Shown here in pieces: positions 9,646 through 20,425 of a stretch of 64,000 nt of DNA. The stretch comes from Albugo candida (taxonomy: Eukaryota; Oomycota; Peronosporomycetes; Albuginales). Made by a program: the position numbers and the translations under genes. A model generated the notes under the pieces. The model did no database searches. It was given only the letters and a program-made list of their open reading frames with translations, and was not told the DNA's origin. The stretch lies in NCBI GenBank assembly GCA_040437565.1, contig JBDOQK010000019.1, positions 458,488 through 522,487 of the forward strand, in the 5' to 3' direction. Position 1 is the stretch's first letter. Every line of letters begins with the position of its first letter.

Positions 9646-10407
9646 TTTGTAGAAAAGTCATGGAAGTGAAATCATTTTGTTGTAGTAACACGATTAGAAT
9701 GACACAAAGAAATCAACGCATGGAATATAAATGCAGATACCTTATTTACTTAATCGCAGTTTGAGGCGTCATCGCCCGATACAAAAAGGGCGTGCTTTGT
9801 GATGAAAAGTTGGTAATCGAATGACGGATTATGGTATCAATTTATTTGCAGAGAGGATGAAACGAATATAACTATGATCCATCCACTCGGAAATAGTTCT
9901 TGTATGTGAGAAAGTAGCTTGAACCGTGAATACATTTGTTTGGTATCTGTGAAGGATTGTGAATTGTGACACGTTGAGTCTATGCTTTTGTAGACGGCCA
10001 TGTTAGGCTTGATGCACCGTATTAAATTTCTCTGCTAGAAGTGGGGTAAGTGACCGTCAGATATCTTGAGTGCTGTCCAGTCTTTCATTGTACAATATTC
10101 CAATCACATGACTCCGTGATGGAAGACAAATAAATTATCAAGTTGGTACATGAGAACAAAAGGTCTCTTTAATTTTGTGGGCTGAATTTCGATGCTATTA
10201 CTTAATTCTTTTCACGTCTATTTCATCTATTTGATGATTCTTAGTAAAGCGTGGTGCCCGACAAAGTAGCGATGAAGTCAGAAAGGAGCTTTGTCTTCTT
10301 CATCGACTTCAAATCAACCCTACATTCTCCATGAAGAGTGCACCCTCTATTAATTGTATGGATCAGGCATCGTGCAACTTTGGTAGCGAATCCTGAGCTA
10401 ACATTCG
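9646..10407. other. Spacer between the repeat zone and the truncated dynein gene
   Basis: The first about 75 bp continue the upstream sequence of coiled-coil copy B (GTAACACGATTAGAATGACACAAAG). The rest shows no coding frame on either strand. In particular, no dynein motor sequence (P-loop, AAA modules) is seen downstream of the dynein stop. Confidence 0.6.
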
Positions 10408-13383
10408 TCACAGTAATTCCTTAGCTGCATTCGAACAAATACCTGCAATCATGTCCTTCAGGTCAAGGATCCCAAAGTCAATGAGATTCTGCATTGTGAA
10501 ATGTATACCCGGATACCATGCTCTACCCAATAAAATGAACACTTTCTCCCAATGCTGATCTTTTATACAGGTGCTTCCCAGCCCTGATAAGAAATCCAGC
10601 TTAATCTTCATATCTGCGATATCATTTTTATAAAAATTGGTGACTTCCGACTTGATAGAGCTGTCAAAATCACATGCTTGCAAATAAGCGGCTGCAACTT
10701 GCTCCCTTGAGGCGACAAAGTCCAATTCCAGGAAGGACAAAGAGATTATGTTATTGTACAAACTTTGCCATACGTCAATGGCACTCCATAAAGCAAACAA
10801 AGTCGCCATTTGGTCTTGTGTAACTTGCAAATTTAAATAGACTGGAACAGATTGCGTGAATAATGCTTGATACTCACTATATTGTTTCGCTAGATCATCG
10901 TACTGCGTCAATTTCAACTTCAATGCCTCAAGCTGTATTTTCACTTGATTAGCATCATGATACTTGATGGGACTGGAGAATTGAGCGTCACGAAGTTGAG
11001 TGTTTACTTGTATGACTTTTTCATCCAGACGTTCAATATTTTTATTCAATTGCTCAGACATTTCCTCCATCCGAGACTCTACATAAGCGTTGGCGGAGTC
11101 CATATCTTTTCTGCAGACTTCTTGTATGCCTCGTAGATCATCTAGCTGTACCATATCTTCGGAAGAAACACGAACACCATGATGAGCGAGAAGCCGGTAT
11201 AAATCCTCCACGGCGTTCGTATTCTTGTGTAAAAGCTTTTGACTGTGTATGGCACTTCGTATACGCTGAACAAAAGTCGCAAATTCTCTGAGAAGAATGG
11301 GGCGCTGAACTAAGAGTTGAGTAAGCTGTTTGTACTCGTTGAGATTCTTCTTGCATCTTGTACGAGCCAAATCCCTGATCAAGCATTTTAACTCGTCTAC
11401 CTTAGCACTGCACGCTGGGACCAAGCTTTGTTTTAGCTTTCTTGACTCCACATGTAGGATTCCAATGGTGTGACCAACGCGCATCTTATCGAGTTCTTTT
11501 TCCCACTGAATAAGTTGCGCCATTTCAGCTTTCAATGATGCGACCGTGTGTGCCCGTTGAACGTACTCTTCTAGATTCCATGCCTTATCGTATTCGTAAA
11601 TAGGCCGAATATTCTCAAAGGATTTGAGATACTCGAAAGCTTCTGCAAAATCTTGCAGCACTTTTCCAGTGATATCTTTCTGCGCAGTTTGAAAAAGAAT
11701 GCTCCCAGTAACAATGGTACCAACATCCGCTGTTTCGACTGTATTTTGTGCAACATAAGGCACAAAATGACGAAAGTGAAGGACCCGAGGTACAGAAGTA
11801 GCAGTAGTGACAATATCGTTAGTCATTGATATCACAGTGTATTGAATTTGATCACTTGTTGGAGTAAGTCTCATGACGTCTTCTTCGTCGAAAAACATCG
11901 TAGTCTCGAAGATCCCCGTCTTTCGAGTTTCTCTTTTCATTTCTTCAAGAAACATTCTGCATCTTTGAATGACCAGTTCTCCAATAGACTCAACGGTGAT
12001 GAGATCGACCAATTTGATCAAATCAGGTATCATCGAAGCCTCCTCAGCTGCTTGTTTGAGAGCCTTCTTCTCTTTCATCGCTTCTGACTTGAGATGAACG
12101 ATTGATTTGGCCTTTTCACCCAGTAGAACATCTACGATAGGTGTGGTGCTGCTTTCAGGGGTCTTCTTGGCTTTCGCTGCGGCCTTCACATCCAAGCACA
12201 CTTGGAAAAGAATTGTTTGAAGCTTCTCGATACATGCTTCCAGCTCCTTTAGCGCTTCCATACGTTTCGTGGCTTGATGTTCAGCAAAAGAAATGTGGTC
12301 GTAAGTTTTCTGCAATTTAAGCTCCACAAAACTAACACTTTGAACCTCGACTGTCATCAAAGTCTTCACATTGATCAGGGGTCGAGAAAAAGACTTTTTT
12401 GCTAAGAAAAGCTTGCTCCTCAGTTTCTTTTGCTGATACCTGAAAATTTGTCGATGTGTTTGTGCAATCCATCCTGTGAAAGCTTTTCTCACGAGATAGA
12501 ATTTAAAAAACCGGAATGAAGTTATTACATTGAATAAAGTGGATTCACGTATCCACTCGTCCAGGGCTATAAATTCGGAAGCTTCGCCCTCTTGTACGTG
12601 AACGAGTCCAGTGGAAGACATTGTGAAATATTCTGATTGCAGTTCATCAGGCTCAACAACTACGAGATCATAAGGTCGAAACATGATTGGATTGACTGCT
12701 TGTTTCAAGAAAACGTGTTTGATCCTAGCCTGCGCTCCATTTTGGGCAAAGTATAGTATAGCATCCTCCACATTGTGAAAGACCATACTCGATTTCTTCT
12801 CGTGGATTTTCAATGTATCATGATCACCTCGGTCGCTTCTGACTCCATTATGATCTCTTCGAGCCTGATCAGTTTTTTGAGGCGAAGTCTTTACCCTTTC
12901 ATATGGTTTCGGTGAAGATACAGATTTCATTGTAGTCGAGTCGAGCGATTCGAGTAGAAAGCTGCGTGGGAATTTGCACTTTAAGGCATTGGCTGCCAAC
13001 TTGACTTCACTGTTGTTCGGCGAGGTAGCAGTAAAGCGGGAATAGCCGGCATAATTCGTGTCTGGAGGGCGTCTTCTGTCGAAATGATCTGGACTTGAAG
13101 CTTTACCACCATGATAAGCACTACACGGCTTTATTACTGAGCCTTTAGTCGTCTCCCAAATTGGGTATTTTCTCGACCCTAACTTTGAGATTATTTGAAC
13201 AGAAGATTCTGTGGTCTCAGAAAGCAGAGCTGGCGATGAAACTGGTTGTCTTTTCAATTTTGTCTCATTGATAAATGCGACTTCATAATTACGTTGAAAC
13301 GATAACGGTGACGACGCTTTTTTGCCGTGGATTCTTCTAGTGGGAGATTCGGGAAATGACAACGCGATATTTTGTTGCTTCAT
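10408..13383 (-). CDS. Axonemal dynein heavy chain, N-terminal tail/linker only (truncated)
   Basis: A 991-residue uninterrupted frame from an ATG at 13383. Residues about 1-200 are basic and low-complexity. About residues 220-300 carry a segment typical of single-headed axonemal heavy chains (FRPYDLVVVEPDELQSEYF, then MSSTGLVHVQEGEASEF, a W-rich region). A coiled-coil tail follows, and from about 880 the DHC_N2 linker (ALWSAIDVWQSLYNNI; DIADMKIKLDFLSGLG; KDQHWEKVFILLG). The frame then stops at 10408 after NAAKELL. A complete heavy chain is more than 4000 residues with six AAA modules, and none of the motor lies in the 760 bp downstream. So this is either a recent 3' truncation or a tail-only protein. 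The intact 991-codon frame suggests it is young or still selected. The best family guess is a DNAH6-like inner-arm chain. Confidence 0.85.
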   Translation of the reverse strand: MKQQNIALSFPESPTRRIHGKKASSPLSFQRNYEVAFINETKLKRQPVSSPALLSETTESSVQIISKLGSRKYPIWETTKGSVIKPCSAYHGGKASSPDHFDRRRPPDTNYAGYSRFTATSPNNSEVKLAANALKCKFPRSFLLESLDSTTMKSVSSPKPYERVKTSPQKTDQARRDHNGVRSDRGDHDTLKIHEKKSSMVFHNVEDAILYFAQNGAQARIKHVFLKQAVNPIMFRPYDLVVVEPDELQSEYFTMSSTGLVHVQEGEASEFIALDEWIRESTLFNVITSFRFFKFYLVRKAFTGWIAQTHRQIFRYQQKKLRSKLFLAKKSFSRPLINVKTLMTVEVQSVSFVELKLQKTYDHISFAEHQATKRMEALKELEACIEKLQTILFQVCLDVKAAAKAKKTPESSTTPIVDVLLGEKAKSIVHLKSEAMKEKKALKQAAEEASMIPDLIKLVDLITVESIGELVIQRCRMFLEEMKRETRKTGIFETTMFFDEEDVMRLTPTSDQIQYTVISMTNDIVTTATSVPRVLHFRHFVPYVAQNTVETADVGTIVTGSILFQTAQKDITGKVLQDFAEAFEYLKSFENIRPIYEYDKAWNLEEYVQRAHTVASLKAEMAQLIQWEKELDKMRVGHTIGILHVESRKLKQSLVPACSAKVDELKCLIRDLARTRCKKNLNEYKQLTQLLVQRPILLREFATFVQRIRSAIHSQKLLHKNTNAVEDLYRLLAHHGVRVSSEDMVQLDDLRGIQEVCRKDMDSANAYVESRMEEMSEQLNKNIERLDEKVIQVNTQLRDAQFSSPIKYHDANQVKIQLEALKLKLTQYDDLAKQYSEYQALFTQSVPVYLNLQVTQDQMATLFALWSAIDVWQSLYNNIISLSFLELDFVASREQVAAAYLQACDFDSSIKSEVTNFYKNDIADMKIKLDFLSGLGSTCIKDQHWEKVFILLGRAWYPGIHFTMQNLIDFGILDLKDMIAGICSNAAKELL

Positions 13384-13641
13384 TCTCGATGCAATTTTAT
13401 GTCCCGTTTTAAACGCCGTGAGGGAATTTTGTGTCAGCTATAAATATAAATCAATCCATCATGCACAAAACGAAATTCGTTGTGATTTAAATGATTAAGT
13501 CACGTGAAGCATGAGTAGAGTGATGCAGAGCATCAATGAAATAGATTATTTGGAATTGCTGTCTTGATTAATCAAAAATTTCAAATTCACTTGAAAGAAA
13601 GCTTCCATCAAATTAGCTGTTATATAATTGGAGCAAATTCC
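13384..13641. promoter_or_regulatory. Divergent promoter region between dynein-like and GT31 genes
   Basis: 258 bp between the dynein ATG (13383, minus) and the glycosyltransferase ATG (13642, plus). It is AT-rich with TATAAATATAAATC at about 13440. No further element was recognised. Confidence 0.4.
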
Positions 13642-14784
13642 ATGCATCGCCGGACGATTTGGGCTCGCATCATTGGGGTCATTTTTTTGCGATTGCTATA
13701 TCAGTGTTCGACGAGAAATATTGCAATACGAAGTCAGAACGGTATAAAAGCGGACATATCAAGAGAACACATCGTCAAGCAGCTCGGTGATAAAATCCAT
13801 GCTCTTGAACTTGTCCATGTGCACCCAATGACGCACTCAGATGCAAAAAAGGCACGCATTTTGTGCTGGGTCAACACGTATCATAAAAATCATGATTCAA
13901 GAATTGATGCAATAAAGCGAACTTGGGGAAAGAAGTGTGACAAGATTCTTTTCATGAGTGATCAAGAGGATATAGTCTATAAGACTGTGCGAGTTCACGC
14001 TCCTCCATTCCACAAAATGTCTTGGCAGAAGCACCGAGAAGCTGTGCGCGCTATACTTCGCGAAATTGACGAGAGGGATTTTGACTGGATATATAAATGT
14101 GATGATGATACTTTTGTCATCTTGGAGAATCTACGGCGATTATTACTTTCGCCCAGAATCAAGGCCATTACGTCAACAACACCTTTATTATTGGGCCATC
14201 GGATGACATTACAATGGTATTGTCGCGTTTTGCTGTGCTTTTATGATCCGCTAATTGTGGGCTTTGACAGGTGGGAGCTGCACCGACCATTTATACCATT
14301 TGCAGCACAGAAACGCGAACACGTCGAATTGATAATGAAAGTTGACAAAGCGACCAGAAGTAGAGGTGGTCTGTATTATACGCCTGGTGGCGGAGGATAC
14401 GTTATGAATTGGGCGTATTTGAAATTGCTGGCTTCGTCACTCGATGAACCTCACTGCCTACCTCACGAGATTGTTCCTGATGATTGGGCAACTTCATTCT
14501 GTATGTTATTGCACAACGTTTCTCCATCCGATACAAGAGATGAACTTGGAAGGGAGCGTTTCCATCAGTATGATCCAGAAATGTTATACTACGCTCCGCA
14601 CGATGAAAAGGCTTTTGATCATTCAATCCGAAGCTCGATATATGAAGAGGCCAACTGGTTTTCTGATCACTATGGAATTGGTTGGAAGAACGGCTCCGAT
14701 TGTTGCGCCGCAGATTCTATAAGTTTTCATTACATCATTCCTCCTTTCATGGATATTATCTATGCGTACTATTACAACACATAA
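13642..14784 (+). CDS. GT31 glycosyltransferase, C1GALT1-like (core-1 beta-1,3-galactosyltransferase family)
   Basis: A 380-residue type II membrane protein. The ATG at 13642 (MHRRTIWARIIGVIFLRLLY) is preferred over in-frame non-ATG codons because it directly precedes the hydrophobic anchor at residues about 5-20. Fold-specific motifs of the Fringe/C1GALT1 clade are all present: ILCWVNTYHKNHDSRIDAI with RTWG, then FDWIYKCDDDTFVILENL (DxD metal site at residues 154-156), YYTPGGGGYVMNWAYLKLL, and PDDWATSFCM. A late CCAADSISFHYI follows. It would act in the Golgi lumen adding beta-1,3-galactose or a related sugar to O-glycans. The acceptor in an oomycete is not known to me. A short 80-bp spacer separates it from the LRR gene on the same strand. 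Confidence 0.85.
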   Translation: MHRRTIWARIIGVIFLRLLYQCSTRNIAIRSQNGIKADISREHIVKQLGDKIHALELVHVHPMTHSDAKKARILCWVNTYHKNHDSRIDAIKRTWGKKCDKILFMSDQEDIVYKTVRVHAPPFHKMSWQKHREAVRAILREIDERDFDWIYKCDDDTFVILENLRRLLLSPRIKAITSTTPLLLGHRMTLQWYCRVLLCFYDPLIVGFDRWELHRPFIPFAAQKREHVELIMKVDKATRSRGGLYYTPGGGGYVMNWAYLKLLASSLDEPHCLPHEIVPDDWATSFCMLLHNVSPSDTRDELGRERFHQYDPEMLYYAPHDEKAFDHSIRSSIYEEANWFSDHYGIGWKNGSDCCAADSISFHYIIPPFMDIIYAYYYNT

Positions 14785-14864
14785 GTGATTACGGCTATTA
14801 TACTATCCTATACCCACTATCACAATGCAAAAGTAATCACAATCAATACATTATTACAAATTCG

Positions 14865-15221
14865 ATGGCGAATCGAGTGGCCACATCATTTCGCCAAGCT
14901 GCAAAAAGTGGCGCCGCCACAAGAGAACTGATACTGAACAAATCACAAGATTTAGTTTGTAAGAATCTGATGTGTGAAAGAATTGGTGGAGCATGTGCGT
15001 GTCGCCTAGCACATATTCTCACGTGCGTACCGAAGCTTACGCATCTTGATTTGTCCAATAATGGATTGGAAACGATCCCCGAGGCAGTATTTTCCTTGCA
15101 GGATTTGAGATATTTGAATGTAGCTGATAATAAGCTGTCTTCCGTACCTCAAAATGTTGTGAAGCTCAAGTGTCTGGAACACTTGGACTTGAGTGGTAAT
15201 CATCTCTCGGAGGTATTGTGA
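14865..15221 (+). CDS. Small leucine-rich repeat protein
   Basis: 118 residues from an ATG at 14865 (MANRVATSFRQAAKSG). It has two clear LRRs of the typical 23-residue kind, LTHLDLSNNGLETIPEAVF and LRYLNVADNKLSSVPQNVV, and the start of a third (LEHLDLSGNHLSEVL) at the C-terminus, where the frame stops. No signal peptide, so it is probably cytosolic, similar to small LRRC57/PIRL-type proteins. The stop falls inside a repeat, so a downstream spliced exon before 15385 is possible but not seen. Convergent with the armadillo gene, with 164 bp between the stops. Confidence 0.7.
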   Translation: MANRVATSFRQAAKSGAATRELILNKSQDLVCKNLMCERIGGACACRLAHILTCVPKLTHLDLSNNGLETIPEAVFSLQDLRYLNVADNKLSSVPQNVVKLKCLEHLDLSGNHLSEVL

Positions 15222-15385
15222 CGCGTCCTATCGCTGACTGGTACTTCCATGGTTGGAATCGGTGACCGTGATGTCGCGACGTCGATACGTGAAGAGAAAG
15301 AATAGAAAAGGATAGGGGTGTTGCCATCGAGCAGGAGATGATATACTGTGAAACAAAAGCGTGAAAATGAACCCACTTCTTATTA

Positions 15386-18300
15386 TCATAGCTTCGGTAA
15401 CACTAATTGCACCTCACTCAATGGCGAGGAAATAGACGGACGAGTTCGGCTTGTCTCACTGCGCTGAATGGATGGTCTCTTTTCATCTATTAGGCTTGTG
15501 ATGCTCGCTCGTTGGATTTTCGACTCACGACGTGTGGAAGTCTCATCATCGATAGCCATTCTACTTCCTGCACGGGAAACACGGGTAGGTGACTTGCTTT
15601 TCACAGTTGTCGCTTGACGAAGCTCGAGTACAGTATCCTTATCGGCAAACAGAGAATCTTTAGAGCTTTCACTGGTTTCTGGGGCATGAATATTTAATAA
15701 CTCCGAAATGGCTTGCGTAAGAGCACCAAAGTTGTTGTGATTTTCGGGTGCAGCTGGTATCGGATAAACTTTCTCTAGTTTGTATTTGCCGTCGTCAATC
15801 CTCATGGCACAAAAATCACCAGTAATGCTGTCTTGAATGGTTGCACCCAGCGCCGGTGTTGTGAATGGGCACAAATGCATGAATGTGCGAAGGTGAGAAG
15901 GTGATATGTCTACTTCCTCGTCTAAAGGGCTTTGTAGCTTCCATGACATGCCGCATTGGTCCGGATAACTCAGTGTATTGCCGATCGGCAAGTACTTCCA
16001 TGCAGCCAGCCGAACGGGTGGTACGAGAGAAGGCAGCTTTGAGGCCACTAATTCAACGTGTTGAATTTTGGAGGGGCCAATGTCTACCATTGACAAAAGT
16101 GTCTGTATCAGTCCTGCTTCAATTTCACTCACGCCACCGACCCATTTTTCGTGTTGAAGGTGTTGTATGTGTGCGAGCCCAATTGCGCAAGCTGGAGCAA
16201 CCTCGGAGGTGCAAACTCCGCATAATTCAATCAGAAGTCTGACGACTCCGTTCCCCACCATGCTTGATAATTCTGCATCATTCCGCATGACGATGTTATA
16301 AATTGTGATAACGCAGTTTTCATATGCACCAACAAATCCAATTGCAATGATTCCTCGAACAAGAAACAATATGCTATTGCCATCAATCAAGCTTAATGCT
16401 TCTGAGCAATAAGTTGACAAAGCTCTCAAAGTGAAAGAACAAAACCTTGCAATGTCAGGGCTTTGGCCAGTAGGCTTTGTCAGATTTTGATGAGTCAAAA
16501 TAGACGCAACTATATCGACCGATCCTTCTTGCACAGCCACGGTCTGATGCTGCTCACATTGGACCAGTTGACTGATTGCGTAAGCGCACTGGACCATAGC
16601 TGGAATCGAGCAGTAGCTCGATAAAAGACGAAGTACTCGAATAGCCCCGTTTTCCACCAGCTCGATCCAATTCTCTGGGTCTTCAGACATCACGGACAAG
16701 ATCTCAGCACACATGTCAATGATGGTCAGAGGTAACTTTGTGCTAGTCGAAAGCATGTGCTGCATCCCGGCCACAATATCTGAACGAATAAGCTTCTTTC
16801 GCAACATTGTACTGCCTGCAAAGTTGTAGAGAACATACATGCACGCACTTTGTATCTCCTCCTCTTTACAGTTTAGGATGATAGCGACTACTTTCTGAAA
16901 AATGCCAGCTTCATCCAAACGCTCGTGTAATGTTGCGATACGCGACATATTACACAAAGCATTTATGGCTAAAGTACTTTGCTGTCGATCGCTACATGAA
17001 GCCAGATCAAGCAAGCCTTTAGGCAGATTATTGGTGACCATAGCTTCGCAGTTTGACCCCTCTGACGATAAATTACTCAATGTAGCAGCGCAGTAAGATA
17101 GCGTTGATGTCACCTTGCATTGAAGTAGCTTGGACACGGCAACTAAAGCCCCATTTTCAACCAGAGAAACCCTGACACGACTGGGTGATGACAAGTTCAT
17201 TAGACAAGCGGCTAGAACTCGTCGCATTTCCTGATCACTGGATTCATTTTCACAGATTTTTGTCACAACTTGAGCAACATTGACCTCCATTAAGCATTCA
17301 AGCATTGTATGTTCACAAGATAAGTTATATAGAGCGTCGACGCAAAGAATCTGAATCCTTTTGCTATCGAGCCGCGAAAGTTTTATGAGTGCATATAGAA
17401 CTCCATCTTTGATGTGAGAGATTCGGTGTTCATCATGAGTCAGGAGATTATAAAGTGCGCACGCACAAATTTCTTTGGTGGTGGCGCTGTTAACCCGAAG
17501 AAGAGCATTGACTATAAAATTTGGAACAGTTCCTTCGGTCCAAATGTGCCGAGTTCGCGTATTTTTTTCCATTGCTAAATTGCATAAAGTCGCTGCCGAT
17601 CGAATCTGAACATTTTCGTTTCCTGAGCGCATCATCGAAATGAGAGTCGGGAAGACCTCGGGTGTTTTTGAAAGTGCGGACCGAGAATTCTCTTTTGCTG
17701 CCAATTTGTAGAGTGCAATCGCGCAAGTATTGATTATGATGGTGTGCTGAGAAGTTGATAGGTCGATTAAGATCGATAGTACTGCAGTTTTCTCGAGTGC
17801 TTCACCGGCCAAATTGCACGCTGCTGTGGCACAGCACAATAGTGTATCTTTGGTGATACTGTGCATTAGTTTACGAATTAGACGAACGCAGCCAATTTCT
17901 ATAAAGTGCTTTCTGCATGAAGCGTCGAACGTCAAATTGGCCAAAATTGCCGCACACCAGCTGATAGCATCCTCGGTTCTATTTGTACGAGTAAACATTG
18001 CGATAAGTACTTTGATCAGAGTACTTTCGACAAGTTTTGCGGAGTGTCCTTCGGTGAAAGATAAATTGTAAAAGCAGCCAAGAGCACACTCTTGACTTCT
18101 TGGTAAAGCTAGCGGCATCTTGTCGTGTACGCCTCCGATTGCAGGAGATGTTGAATCGTCATCAATCTCAACACCATCTTTGTTAATGTTTGTCTTCCGT
18201 AGCAACCGAAGAATTGAATTGATCACCGATTCGTCCATCAGATAAACATGGTACACAGAGCTGTGAGATATGTTCAAATATAAACTTGCGCATAGCTCCT

Positions 18301-20195
18301 TGGTTTTGTCATTTGACGTGGACGAAAGTACTGATAAAGCGGATAAGAAGTCGACTTGAATCAGTGCCGTACATACTTCATCAAAAGATACTAAATAACC
18401 AAGTGCCATCAGAGTATACTGCTGTGCAAGACAATCCCCGTCCTTGAACAGGCTGATAAAGAATGGAACAAGTTGTAGCCAGTACTTCAGCTGAGCTACG
18501 TTCCGTAATGTAGCAATGTTTGCTAAAATAAGAGCCACATTCTCCTGAACTATAATACTTTCGAATTTTGAAAGCTGTATACAATCCTGGATGAGATAAT
18601 TATCAACCAGCCTTTGTATAGAGGATGAATTGGAAGAGATGTTGGCTAGTGTGATCGCGCAATGCTCGATAACTTGTACCTCCTTTTGTTTCAGTAAGAC
18701 TTTGATCGTTTCGAGTACCTTAATATCACCGAGAGTTTCTAAATTAGAAGCGATACCAGAAAAGTTGCGAAGTGCCTGAGCAATGTTGATACTAAGCTCA
18801 AGATCTTTGCTTGAGTGGGACAAATAGAAAATAGTGTTTAAAACGTCTTCATCGAGAATTTTAGCTCTTGAGCCTGGAAGTACTGATAGATTGTACACGG
18901 CTAGTGCCGCAAATCTCTTGTACTTCAGCTCCTCAATTTTGGCCATCTTGGTTAGGCTCTGCACGACTGAGTCAGGCACAGGTGATCCAGAAAAAGACGC
19001 AATATTTATAAGTGCCTTGATGCATGATTCTTTTGCCTCCATGTCAGATGAATTTAGCATTGATAGAATAGCCGAAGTGCATCCCTCTTGTATTAGACGA
19101 TACTGACCATTTCTATCATGTGAAAATCGACAGAGCGCCATCGATGTATGTCGCCGTATTTCTTCGTTCTGAGACTTGACCAGTTCCATGAGTGTCAACA
19201 ACACGCCATCATGAATCATTTTTGCACACAGGTCTAGATCACAAGTCAAGTTGAAAATCGCGACTGCACAGTACTTTTTCACCTCCAAATCATCCACAAT
19301 AGCGAGACAAGAGATTGCAAATAGACATCCTTCATTGACCATTTGCCTTTCGTTCCCTAGCACAGTGGTAAACTAGGAGAAAATGTTACTGATCTGATCC
19401 TAGTGATCCATCCAGGTCAAAATTACGTACATAGTATATTGTGAAAGCGCATTCTCTTTTTAGCGATATTTCACGTGCTGTACTACCAAGCACATGTTCT
19501 TCTAATACAGAATTCTTTCTCAACCCAGAAGCATCGCTGATTTTGCCTTCGACTGAATGATCATACTGATCCTGATCAGGAAATAGATCGTCATTTCTCA
19601 AAGCTGATTTGGTGTTTTCTTCGGGTTTACTCAAACGAGAAGAGTAGATCATCCCATTTTCATAATCACCTCGCTGCGCAAATATATCTCCACTGTACAT
19701 GTTGAAGACGTGTGTCGATGAGGGTCCTTCTGGTGATTTTGACACGCTTTTCGATATTGATCTGGTACGTGGCGATCCAAGAGAAAGAGAGTTGTTTCGA
19801 TTCGGCGCAGTTGGAGAATGTGCAACTACTTCAGGAATGCTGTCTGCAAATTCTCCGATATCTCTTTCCTTGTTCATAGTTACGGATGTTTTTTGTTTGC
19901 CCTCGCGTTCTTTTCTTGCTTCAGTGTTGGTGTTAATATACGTGTGTAACGTTCGCACAAGATCGTCTCTTGTCGTATGGTTCTTCCAAAAGTTGCGCTG
20001 CCGATGTAAATTCCAATGCTTGACAAGATCCTTTAATTCTTCATAACGGATAGGTGCCGATGCTGGATCCCGATTTCTTGGAAATAGATTAAAGCGGGTC
20101 AAGTAGATGCGTAAAACGTCCAACTCTTTATCTCGTTCCAATTCTTCGAGAACTTCCATTGTATTTCGCGCATTTTGTGAGAGGTGATGGCTCAT
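15386..20195 (-). CDS. Giant armadillo-repeat protein (about 1580 residues)
   Basis: Two exons. Exon 1 (20195 to about 19431) encodes 255 residues: a helical N-terminus (MSHHLSQNARNTMEVLEELE), then a Ser/Arg-rich linker (LGSPRTRSISKSVSKSPEGP). A 57-nt intron follows (GTACGTAATT...TTCTCCTAG, about 19374-19430), with a CAGTAAC branch site. Exon 2 encodes about 1325 residues of tandem 40-residue armadillo repeats, recognisable by the recurring (C)A.AL.NL(S/A) helix: KKYCAVAIFNLTCDL, IEHCAITLANISSNS, LKELCASLYLNISHS, IRSAATLCNLAMEKN, TLSYCAATLSNLSSEG and many more. A Ser/Arg-rich tail ends LVLPKL. Such proteins are scaffolds; long ARM arrays of this kind occur in ciliary and protist proteins. The exact function is unknown. 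It overlaps no neighbour and is convergent with the LRR gene. Confidence 0.85.
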
Positions 20196-20425
20196 AAATT
20201 CCGTGTACGATATATCTGAACAAATCCGTCGTTACGTCACACTTGTGGCAAGTCAAAGCCCAAAGATAGATGTCTATGAAGGACCCTCTATTCAATCATA
20301 AAGTCACTTTCGTGGCAAGGATAGAACAACATTACAATATATGTATTCTAGCCTCATTCACTTCTTCACTTAATATTCCTTGAGCGAAAATATGAAGTGA
20401 GAGATGCTCTGTATTTCTAAAGCTG

